Under the pieces are notes generated by a model. That model was not told where the DNA came from and searched no databases. It worked only from the letters and a program-made list of their open reading frames with translations. Source: Flavobacterium solisilvae (lineage in GTDB: Bacteria; Bacteroidota; Bacteroidia; Flavobacteriales; Flavobacteriaceae). From it: DNA of 64,000 bases. Each line of letters begins with the position of its first letter. Positions within the stretch are counted from its first letter, which is position 1. Location of the stretch: contig NZ_JAAMPT010000205.1 in assembly GCF_012911605.1 (NCBI RefSeq), positions 124,001 through 188,000 on the forward strand, given 5' to 3'. Positions 58,136 to 64,000 of the stretch are shown piece by piece. The position numbers and the translations under genes are program-made.

Positions 58136-59224
58136 TTATTTTACAAGAAATTCAATTCTTCTTCCGGTATTTAACCCGTTATTTTTTGCCAAAATGCCAC
58201 ACATGTGAAATAACATTCGAGCACCAACATTTCCGTCCCAATCGTCGGTTTCGCCTGGCGCAACTTCTACTAAATCGAAACCAATGATTTCTTTGCCGCT
58301 TTCGGCTAATTTATTGAATAGGTAAGAGGCTTGTTCAAATGAAAATCCGCCCGGAACTGGAGTTCCAGTATTTGGACAATACCAAGGATACATTCCGTCG
58401 ATGTCGAAAGAAATACACACTTTTTGTGGCAACGAAGCTATGATTGCATCGCATTGTTCTGCCCAAGTTTTACCTTCAAAAGTTTCTTTTTTCAAATCGG
58501 CATCGGTGTTGACCAAAACTCTTCCGTTGGATTGTTTTACGACATCTACTTCTTGTTCGCAGAAATCACGAATTCCAACTTGGACTAGTTTAGAAATTTG
58601 TGGAAGTTGCAGCGCATTATACATTATCGAAGCGTGAGAATAGGTAAAACCTTCATAAGCAATACGCAAATCCATGTGCGCATCGAGATGTAAAATTCCA
58701 AAATTATCGTGAATGCTTGCCAAAGCTTCGTAGTAACCAAGCGGCGTTGAATGATCGCCACCAAGAAGCACCACTTTTTTGCCTTGCTTCATCCAATGCA
58801 ATACTTTTTCTTTTACTTCGGTGTGCAATTCGCGACATACTTTGTTGATTTTGTCTAAATCGGCTTGTAATGCAGGATAAGTTTCGATGGCTTCGCCACT
58901 TTCGAGCATTTCGATAATAGGCTGTGCCAATTCTTTGTATTTATCAGAATTGGTTTTCCAATGTGATGGTGCTTCGTCAAGATAAATCCCGAGTTTCCAT
59001 AGTTCAGGAAAATCTTGATGGTTTAAATCGACTTGAAATGATGCATCTAAAATGGCATTTGGACCTTCTGAAGCTCCAGCACCATAACTTACGGTAACTT
59101 CCCATGGCACAGGAATTACTATGATTTCTGATTGTTCTGCTGAAAATGGCAATCCGAAAACGGTTGCATCGGCTAATCCTGGTTGTGAAGGATCGAAGTT
59201 TTGTATAATTTGTTCTTTTGTCAT
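58136..59224 (-). CDS. Arginase/agmatinase family ureohydrolase
   Basis: 362 residues with the manganese-binding motifs of ureohydrolases: KVVLLGGDHSTPLGYYEAL, GILHLDAHMDLRIAYEGF and VCISFDIDGMYPWYCPNTGT, plus IIGFDLVEVAPGETDDWDGN. The family comprises agmatinase, arginase and formimidoylglutamase; substrate choice is not decidable by eye. It lies 43 bases downstream of kynU on the same strand; that spacer is occupied by a GTCATTGCGAGG-type repeat. The two are probably co-transcribed. Confidence 0.88.
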   Translation of the reverse strand: MTKEQIIQNFDPSQPGLADATVFGLPFSAEQSEIIVIPVPWEVTVSYGAGASEGPNAILDASFQVDLNHQDFPELWKLGIYLDEAPSHWKTNSDKYKELAQPIIEMLESGEAIETYPALQADLDKINKVCRELHTEVKEKVLHWMKQGKKVVLLGGDHSTPLGYYEALASIHDNFGILHLDAHMDLRIAYEGFTYSHASIMYNALQLPQISKLVQVGIRDFCEQEVDVVKQSNGRVLVNTDADLKKETFEGKTWAEQCDAIIASLPQKVCISFDIDGMYPWYCPNTGTPVPGGFSFEQASYLFNKLAESGKEIIGFDLVEVAPGETDDWDGNVGARMLFHMCGILAKNNGLNTGRRIEFLVK

Positions 59225-59250
59225 GTCATTGCGAGGAACGAAGCAATCGC
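59225..59250. repeat. Short dispersed palindromic repeat, GTCATTGCGAGG type, copy 2
   Basis: GTCATTGCGAGGAACGAAGC plus AATCGC sits in the kynU/ureohydrolase spacer, directly before the ureohydrolase start. Confidence 0.85.
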
Positions 59251-59267
59251 ATCGTTCTTTGGTTTAA

Positions 59268-60551
59268 TTATTTATGTAATGATTGTATTCCTTGTTTTAA
59301 TCTTTGTCCAAATTCATACATATCTTCATAGGAAGTATATAACGGAACTGGTGCAAGACGAATTACGTTTGGTTCGCGCCAATCAGTAATTACGCCGTTT
59401 TTCATCAAGTAATCGAATAAGCTTCTTCCTTGACCGTGAAGAAAAACCGATAATTGACAAGCTCTTTCTTCTTGGTTGGAAGGTGTGATGATTTCAAATT
59501 CAGTTCCATCTATTTCATTATCAATTTCGTGAAGAATGAATTCTAAATAAGCGGTGATTTGATTGCGTTTTTTGATTAGTTTTTTCATTCCAACTTCGGC
59601 AAACATTTCGGCTGAAGCCAAATATGGCGCTAATGATAAAACCGGTAAATTGGAAACTTGCCAACCATCGGCTCCAATGGTTGGGTTGAAAGTTGGTTCC
59701 ATTTTGAAACGATTTTCTTTTTTATTTCCCCACCAACCGGCAAATCGTGGCAAATCAGCATGATGGTGTTTTTCATGAACGAAACAGCCAGAAGCATTTC
59801 CTGGTCCGGAATTCATGTATTTATACGAACACCAAGCAGCAAAATCTACATTCCAATCGTGGAGTTCTAAGTTTATATTTCCGGCTGCGTGAGCCAAATC
59901 AAAACCTACGTTTGCGCCAACTTTATGTCCAGCTTCGGTGATGGTTTTCATGTCGAAAACTTGTCCGGTATAATAGTTTACGCCGCCAAAAAGCACCAAT
60001 GCTAATTCATCGCCAACTTCTTCAATTTTTGCTAAAATATCTTCTAAACGAATGTTGTGTTCGCCTTCGCGACGTTTTACTTCTACAATTGCATCTTTTG
60101 GATCATATCCGTGATGTGTTACCTGTGATTGAAACATATATTGGTCTGACGGAAATGCTTTTTCTTCGCAGATGATTTTGTATCTGGTTTTGGTTGGTCG
60201 ATAGAAGGAAACCATTAATAGGTGAAGATTTACCGTCAAGGTATTCATTACGGTAATTTCGGATGGTTTTGCGCCAACGATTTTACTTAGCGGTTCGGCA
60301 AAGCGTTCTTGATAATCCCACCAAGGTTTTTCGGCATAGAAATGTCCTTCGACGGCAAGATTTGCCCAATCGTTCATGACATCATCAACGTATTTTTTGG
60401 CAGATTTTGGTTGTAAACCGAGTGAATTTCCAGTGAAATAAATTACATCTTTTCCTTCGTGTTGCGGAAAAATGAATTCGTTTCTGTAGTGTTTCAGTTC
60501 GTCTTGAGCATCTAATTGTTGGGCGAATTCGCGGGTATTTTGAAATTTCAT
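59268..60551 (-). CDS. kynU: Kynureninase
   Basis: A PLP enzyme splitting kynurenine or 3-hydroxykynurenine into anthranilate or 3-hydroxyanthranilate plus alanine. It has 427 residues. Motifs: FIFPQHEGKDVIYFTGNSLG, LQPKSAKKYVDDVMNDWANL, EGHFYAEKPWWDYQERFAEP, VGFDLAHAAGNINLELHDWN, the PLP-lysine region VDFAAWCSYKYMNSGPGNAS with GCFVHEKH, and DWREPNVIRLAPVPLYTSYE. It acts with Kmo in the same window. It is upstream of the ureohydrolase gene. Confidence 0.96.
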   Translation of the reverse strand: MKFQNTREFAQQLDAQDELKHYRNEFIFPQHEGKDVIYFTGNSLGLQPKSAKKYVDDVMNDWANLAVEGHFYAEKPWWDYQERFAEPLSKIVGAKPSEITVMNTLTVNLHLLMVSFYRPTKTRYKIICEEKAFPSDQYMFQSQVTHHGYDPKDAIVEVKRREGEHNIRLEDILAKIEEVGDELALVLFGGVNYYTGQVFDMKTITEAGHKVGANVGFDLAHAAGNINLELHDWNVDFAAWCSYKYMNSGPGNASGCFVHEKHHHADLPRFAGWWGNKKENRFKMEPTFNPTIGADGWQVSNLPVLSLAPYLASAEMFAEVGMKKLIKKRNQITAYLEFILHEIDNEIDGTEFEIITPSNQEERACQLSVFLHGQGRSLFDYLMKNGVITDWREPNVIRLAPVPLYTSYEDMYEFGQRLKQGIQSLHK

Positions 60552-60582
60552 TGTTGTTTGTTGTTTGGATGGTAAAAATAAA

Positions 60583-60635
60583 GAAAAGAAAATAGAGAAA
60601 AGAAAATAGAGAAAAGAAAATAGAGAAAAGAAAAG
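60583..60635. repeat. Tandem repeat GAAAAGAAAATAGA (14 bp = two heptamers)
   Basis: 3.8 copies of GAAAAGAAAATAGA lie just upstream of the kynU start. It is made of alternating AAAATAG and AGAAAAG heptamers, the same family as at 38371 and 51403. Confidence 0.88.
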
Positions 60636-60662
60636 TTAGTTTTGGGTAAGACGTTTTTCTTT

Positions 60663-60738
60663 TAGCCCTGATAGCAGTGGAAATCCTTTTTTGAATTGAA
60701 AAAGCAATTCAAAAAAGATTGTAACGGATAGCAGGAAT
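60663..60738 (+). repeat. Dispersed hairpin element, copy 5
   Basis: Flanks AGCCCTGATAGCAGTGGAAA and TAACGGATAGCAGGAATA enclose a perfect stem TTTTTTGAATTG/CAATTCAAAAAA. The stem sequence again differs from the other copies. Confidence 0.88.
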
Positions 60739-60769
60739 AGGGTTTATAAAATGCCGATTGATTGGCTTC

Positions 60770-60795
60770 AAAAGAGATTCCTACGGAATGACAAA
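60770..60795. repeat. Short palindromic repeat, GAGATTCCTACGGAATGACA type
   Basis: GAGATTCCTACGGAATGACA (TTCC/GGAA palindrome) belongs to the same short GTCAN...ATCTC-type repeats seen at 3706, 59225, 60842 and 63702. Confidence 0.7.
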
Positions 60796-60807
60796 GTTGT
60801 GAAATTA

Positions 60808-60844
60808 AAAATCCCAATCTATTTTTATGTTAGATTGGGATGAG
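60808..60844 (-). terminator. Terminator of queA
   Basis: An 11-bp perfect stem ATCCCAATCTA/TAGATTGGGAT (60811-60821 with 60831-60841) has a T run on the minus strand. Confidence 0.85.
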
Positions 60845-60869
60845 ATTGCTTCGTGCCTCGCAATGACAT
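60842..60869. repeat. Short dispersed palindromic repeat, GTCATTGCGAGG type, copy 3 (inverted)
   Basis: GAGATTGCTTCGTGCCTCGC plus AATGACAT abuts the queA stop. It is the reverse complement of the copies at 3706 and 59225 with a small change in the loop. Confidence 0.85.
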
Positions 60870-61918
60870 TATAGTATCAACATGGCGTCGCCGTAGGAAT
60901 AGAATTTGTATCCTTCTTTGATGGCTTCGTCGTAGGCTTTGCGCATTAAATCGTGTCCGCAGAATGCTGAAATCATCATTAATAATGTTGATTTTGGTGT
61001 ATGGAAATTGGTTACCATGCAATCTGCAATGCTGAAATCATAAGGTGGAAAGATGAATTTGTTTGTCCAACCGTCGTATGGATTTAGTGTTTTTGCTGAG
61101 GAAACCGAGCTTTCGATGGCACGCATTGATGTGGTTCCGATACAGCAAATACGTTTTTTGTTGGCTTTTGCTTTGTTTACAATATCGCAAGCTTCTTGTG
61201 TAATTTTTAGCTCTTCAGAGTCCATTTTGTGTTTTGACAAATCTTCTACTTCTACTGGATTGAATGTTCCAAGTCCAACGTGAAGTGTTACTTCGGCAAA
61301 GTCTATTCCTTTGATTTCTAATCGTTTTAATAAGTGTTTAGAGAAGTGTAAACCAGCAGTTGGCGCGGCAACAGCTCCTTCTTCTTTGGCATAAATCGTT
61401 TGGTAACGTTCTGCATCTTCATCGGTTACTTCACGGTTGATGTATTTTGGGATTGGTGTTTCTCCCAATTCTAATAATTTTATTCTGAAATCTTCATACG
61501 AACCATCGTAAAGAAAGCGCAATGTTCTTCCACGTGATGTTGTATTGTCAATTACTTCAGCTACTAATGAATCGTCGTCGCCAAAATATAATTTGTTCCC
61601 GATACGGATTTTACGTGCTGGATCAACTAAAACATCCCAAAGACGTTGTTCTGCATTTAATTCTCTTAATAAGAAAACTTCAATTCTTGCTCCAGTTTTT
61701 TCTTTGTTTCCATACATACGCGCAGGGAAAACTTTGGTATTGTTTAAAATCATTACATCGCCATCGTCAAAATAGTCGATGATGTCTTTGAATAATTTGT
61801 GTTCGATTTGTCCTGTTTTTCTGTGTACAATCATTAAACGAGATTCGTCACGATTTTCTGCTGGATATTCGGCAAGTAATTCCGTTGGGAGATTAAAATT
61901 AAAATGAGATAATTTCAT
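60869..61918 (-). CDS. queA: tRNA preQ1 S-adenosylmethionine ribosyltransferase-isomerase
   Basis: Adds the epoxycyclopentane ring to preQ1 in tRNA during queuosine synthesis, using SAM. It has 349 residues. Motifs: [112 protein letters not shown] and [21 protein letters not shown] canonical promoter lies 63 bases upstream of the start. queE is at 42597. Confidence 0.97.
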   Translation of the reverse strand: MKLSHFNFNLPTELLAEYPAENRDESRLMIVHRKTGQIEHKLFKDIIDYFDDGDVMILNNTKVFPARMYGNKEKTGARIEVFLLRELNAEQRLWDVLVDPARKIRIGNKLYFGDDDSLVAEVIDNTTSRGRTLRFLYDGSYEDFRIKLLELGETPIPKYINREVTDEDAERYQTIYAKEEGAVAAPTAGLHFSKHLLKRLEIKGIDFAEVTLHVGLGTFNPVEVEDLSKHKMDSEELKITQEACDIVNKAKANKKRICCIGTTSMRAIESSVSSAKTLNPYDGWTNKFIFPPYDFSIADCMVTNFHTPKSTLLMMISAFCGHDLMRKAYDEAIKEGYKFYSYGDAMLIL

Positions 61919-61980
61919 ATAAAGTTATTAGTGAATAGTAATTAGTAAATAGATTTCAAAATCTTCTAATTTTCTGGATG

Positions 61981-62012
61981 CAAATATACTATTGTGAAAT
62001 AGGCGTTGTCAA
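61981..62012 (-). promoter_or_regulatory. Promoter of queA
   Basis: On the minus strand TTG (62010-62012), a 21-base gap and TATATTTG (61981-61988) match the Bacteroidetes promoter consensus perfectly. The best promoter in the window. Confidence 0.7.
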
Positions 62013-62054
62013 GTAAAAAGCGGTTTATTTTGAAAAGATTATCACATTGTTGGA

Positions 62055-63332
62055 TTACAAGTGAGATGTAATAGTAAAACCAACACTTTTCAAATCTTCC
62101 CAAAAAGTAGGATACGATTTTGAAACCACTTCAGCTTCTTCAATAATGATCGGAACTTTTAAAGCCAATGGAGCAAAAGCCATTGCCATTCTATGATCCT
62201 GATAGGTTTTGATGCTTATGTTTTCATTGATTTTTTCTGATGGTTCCAAAGTCAGGCTGTCATTGGTAACAGAAACGTTAGCGCCGAGTTTTGTTAGTTC
62301 GTTTTTCAAGGCTTCCAATCGATCGGTTTCTTTGATTTTCAAAGTATGTAATCCGGTTAAATGGCAACCAATTCCCAATCCGAAACACGTTACGGCAATG
62401 GTTTGAGCGATGTCAGGCGAATTATTTAATTGTAAATTATGAGTTGTGAATGGTGAATTATTGATTTTTGAAATTGAAATTGAATTTGAATTATCATTAT
62501 TGAAAACAGTTTCAACCCCAAAGTTTTTATAGATTTCAACCAAAGCGGCATCGCCTTGTAAACTGTTTTGTTTATAACTTGAAAGTGTGATTTGAGTGCC
62601 GATTTCAGATAGGGCAACGATAGAATACCAATAAGAAGCGGATGACCAATCTGATTCTATTGTAAGGAGTTTGGAGTTTATAGTAAGGAGTGGTTTAACG
62701 GTGATTTTATTTTCAATAAAAGAAGTTTTTACTCCAATTTCTTTTAACAAAGCTAATGTCATATTGATGTATGGAATAGAAGTAATTTCGCCTTCGAGTG
62801 TTAATTCTAATCCATTTTCTAGTTTTGGAGCAATTAATAAAAGTGCGGAAATGTATTGACTGCTTACATTTGCCGGAAGTGAAACTTTGTTATTTGTCAA
62901 TTTTTTTCCGATGATTTTTATGGGTGGAAAACCTTCATTTTCTTCATAATAAATTTCAGTTTTGAGTTGTTGTAAAGCTTCGACTAAAATTTTAATTGGT
63001 CGTTCTTTCATTCGGGAAGAACCTGTTAGTATCACTTCTTTTCCTTCCTGAATAGCAAAATATGCCGTGAGAAAACGCATGGCAGTTCCAGCATGGTGAA
63101 CGTTGAAAAGTTGAGGCACTTCGACTGCGCTCAGTGTGACAGTTGGAAGTTGTGAGTTATGAATAATGTTTTCCATAACTTCGCTATCATCAGAATTGGA
63201 TACATTCTCTAATGAAATGTTTGGATTTAAAGCCTGTAACAACAACAATCTATTGGTTTCAGATTTTGAACCAGTGATTTTGACTTTTGACTTTTGACTT
63301 TTGACTTTTGATTTTTGAAGATGTAAATTCAT
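62055..63332 (-). CDS. aroA: 3-phosphoshikimate 1-carboxyvinyltransferase (EPSP synthase), with repeat insertions
   Basis: The shikimate-pathway enzyme joining PEP to shikimate-3-phosphate. It has 425 residues. Catalytic motifs are intact: KVKITGSKSETNRLLLLQAL, HHAGTAMRFLTAYFA, ILTGSSRMKERPIKIL, VSSQYISALLLIAPK, IESDWSSASYWYSIVAL, NSPDIAQTIAVTCFGLGIG, LKIKETDRLEALKNEL and YQDHRMAMAFAPLALKV. Four stretches are encoded by intergenic-type repeats: residues 3-17 (heptamers), 57-77 (GTGTGACA-type repeat reading TVTLSAVEVP), 213-225 (heptamers) and 281-304 (SPFTTHNLQL). It overlaps the SMR gene stop by one base. Confidence 0.94.
   Translation of the reverse strand: MNLHLQKSKVKSQKSKVKITGSKSETNRLLLLQALNPNISLENVSNSDDSEVMENIIHNSQLPTVTLSAVEVPQLFNVHHAGTAMRFLTAYFAIQEGKEVILTGSSRMKERPIKILVEALQQLKTEIYYEENEGFPPIKIIGKKLTNNKVSLPANVSSQYISALLLIAPKLENGLELTLEGEITSIPYINMTLALLKEIGVKTSFIENKITVKPLLTINSKLLTIESDWSSASYWYSIVALSEIGTQITLSSYKQNSLQGDAALVEIYKNFGVETVFNNDNSNSISISKINNSPFTTHNLQLNNSPDIAQTIAVTCFGLGIGCHLTGLHTLKIKETDRLEALKNELTKLGANVSVTNDSLTLEPSEKINENISIKTYQDHRMAMAFAPLALKVPIIIEEAEVVSKSYPTFWEDLKSVGFTITSHL
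62425..62465. repeat. AT-rich repeat of ATTCACAATTCATAATT type inside aroA
   Basis: GAGTTGTGAATGGTGAATTA in the plus strand encodes NSPFTTHNLQL on the other strand. Similar GAGTTATGAATAATG text occurs at 63153-63167. Confidence 0.6.
62664..62691. repeat. Heptanucleotide repeat (AAGGAGT)n inside aroA
   Basis: Units AAGGAGT, TTGGAGT, TTATAGT and AAGGAGT are in register with a period of seven. Confidence 0.8.
63117..63141. repeat. Dispersed repeat CACTTCGACTGCGCTCAGTG inside aroA
   Basis: CACTTCGACTGCGCTCAGTG plus TGACA is a widespread short palindromic repeat (CACT/AGTG ends). In the aroA frame it reads VTLSAVEV. This is in-frame insertion in a conserved enzyme gene. Confidence 0.85.
63278..63318. 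repeat. Heptanucleotide repeat (TTTTGAC)n at the aroA 5' end
   Basis: Four exact TTTTGAC units and two variants encode residues of about 5-18 (KSKVKSQKSKVK). Gain or loss of one unit would shift the reading frame near the start. Confidence 0.9.
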
Positions 63333-63658
63333 TATTTGGAAACAACTTTTAGTCCGATGATGGAAATGATTAACGTACTAATAAAAAATACTCTCCAGAA
63401 AGTGGCTGGTTCTTTGAAAACCAATATGCCGACAAGTACACTTCCCACGGCACCAATTCCAGTCCAAACAGCATAAGCTGTTCCGATGGGTAATTCTTTG
63501 GTTACTTTTACTAACAAAACCATACTGATGGTTAGACAAATTAAAAATCCGGCGTACCAAAACCACATGGTTGTTCCAGTCGTTTCTTTAGCTTTGCCGA
63601 GACAAGTTGCAAACGCGACTTCAAATAATCCTGCTATTATTAGTAAAATCCAGTTCAA
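63332..63658 (-). CDS. SMR family efflux transporter (SugE/Gdx-like)
   Basis: 108 residues with four membrane helices and the essential Glu near residue 13 in LLIIAGLFEVAFATCLGKA. LPIGTAYAVWTGIGAVGSVL and FKEPATFWRVFFISTLIISI are strongly of the SugE/Gdx (guanidinium exporter) type rather than EmrE. No guanidine riboswitch was seen upstream. The stop overlaps the aroA start by one base (TAATG), so the two genes are translationally coupled. Confidence 0.9.
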   Translation of the reverse strand: MNWILLIIAGLFEVAFATCLGKAKETTGTTMWFWYAGFLICLTISMVLLVKVTKELPIGTAYAVWTGIGAVGSVLVGILVFKEPATFWRVFFISTLIISIIGLKVVSK

Positions 63659-63700
63659 TTTTTTGTGTAATTTATTGTTGTATTTTTTTCTTTGTTATCT

Positions 63701-63773
63701 TGTCATTTCGACGAAGGAGAAATCACACTAGTTGCTCACGTTATGAGATTTCTCCTTCGTCGAAATGACAAAA
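63701..63773. repeat. Inverted repeat TGTCATTTCGACGAAGGAGA
   Basis: TGTCATTTCGACGAAGGAGA plus AATC (63702-63725) and its reverse complement (63749-63772) form a 24-bp inverted repeat around a 23-base loop, between the MazG-like and SMR genes. It can form a strong hairpin and is of the same family as the other GTCAN repeats. Confidence 0.9.
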
Positions 63774-63777
63774 TCGG

Positions 63778-64000
63778 TTACTTTAATTTATCATTATTAT
63801 GATGTCTGTCGTGGTCGCGTTTGGTTTTTAAATCCATTTTTTTGTCAAAAGCCGCTTGTAAATCTACGCCGGTTTGATTGGCAAGACACAACACTACAAA
63901 AACTACATCGGCAAGTTCTTCGCCAAGGTCTTTGTTTTTATCGCTTTCTTTTTCGGATTGTTCGCCATAACGACGTGCAATGATGCGGGCAACTTCGCCA
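63778..64000 (-). CDS. MazG-like nucleotide pyrophosphohydrolase, C-terminal part (cut by window edge)
   Basis: The visible 73 residues read GEVARIIARRYGEQSEKESD then KNKDLGEELADVVFVVLCLA and NQTGVDLQAAFDKKMDLKTK, ending RDHDRHHNNDKLK before TAA. The EExxDxxxxxLxxAN pattern is the metal-binding motif of MazG/dUTPase-type all-alpha NTP pyrophosphohydrolases. The N-terminal part lies beyond base 64000. It removes non-canonical or excess NTPs. Confidence 0.9.
   Translation of the reverse strand, partial: GEVARIIARRYGEQSEKESDKNKDLGEELADVVFVVLCLANQTGVDLQAAFDKKMDLKTKRDHDRHHNNDKLK

Noticed and set aside
63332-63700. Guanidine riboswitch before the SugE/Gdx-like gene
   Set aside because: The 40 bases upstream and the 63701-63773 inverted repeat do not fit any guanidine aptamer consensus that I know; the inverted repeat is a dispersed element.
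1-64000. tRNA, rRNA, insertion sequence or prophage
   Set aside because: No cloverleaf with a conserved T-loop, no rRNA text and no transposase, integrase or phage structural gene was seen in any intergenic or coding interval.

Overview
The window looks like chromosome of a Flavobacterium-type member of the Bacteroidetes (Flavobacteriaceae). The DNA is AT-rich. Clade markers are GLPGLI-family proteins, DUF5686 and OMP_b-brl-type outer-membrane proteins, a methionine synthase split into two genes, a TonB/ExbB/ExbD/ExbD operon followed by a substrate-binding lipoprotein and a TPR protein, TAnnTTTG -7 promoter boxes, and many short dispersed intergenic repeats. No rRNA, tRNA, CRISPR array, transposase or integrase was seen.

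Layout. 1-5.8 kb: folate/dTMP genes (folA fragment, thyA), a 2TM protein, a CBM48 protein, a GH114-like lipoprotein, a bifunctional nuclease and etfBA, mostly on the minus strand. 6-12.2 kb: pdhB, a DUF5686 outer-membrane protein and a membrane pyrophosphatase with an odd Cys-rich tail. 12.2-17.5 kb: an orphan gene, a 21-bp tandem array, a GH20 hexosaminidase, a lipoprotein and a deoxynucleoside kinase. 17.6-23 kb: three GLPGLI paralogues and an outer-membrane beta-barrel protein. 24.5-35.4 kb: a methionine/SAM locus (metK; metY-metX-like-hom; metH1-metH2-metF). 35.4-43.2 kb: mixed housekeeping and hypothetical genes, including two secreted TonB-C-domain proteins and queE. 43.3-49.1 kb: the exbB-exbD-exbD-tonB operon. 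49.4-64 kb: a HerA-like ATPase, kynurenine-pathway genes (kmo, kynU), a Septu-like ATPase/HNH pair directly upstream of kmo, penicillin acylase, a ureohydrolase, queA, aroA, an SMR transporter and a MazG-like fragment.

The most striking finding is regulatory. Between metK and metY lie two consecutive attenuator modules. Each has a short Met-rich leader ORF followed by a strong intrinsic terminator, and a segment inside the leader ORF is complementary to the 5' arm of that terminator. The second leader has 8 Met codons in 13. About 4 kb downstream, a SAM-I riboswitch precedes metH1-metH2-metF. The locus therefore appears to sense both tRNA-Met charging, by translation, and SAM, by an aptamer. 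metK has its own structured leader.

A second theme is repeats. A hairpin element with conserved flanks but a sequence-variable, always self-complementary stem occurs four to five times. Short GTCAN-type palindromes are frequent. Heptanucleotide tandem arrays occur between genes and also inside coding sequences (aroA, metH2, DUF1343). aroA carries four such insertions. All calls rest on reading the sequence and on family knowledge; no database search was run.
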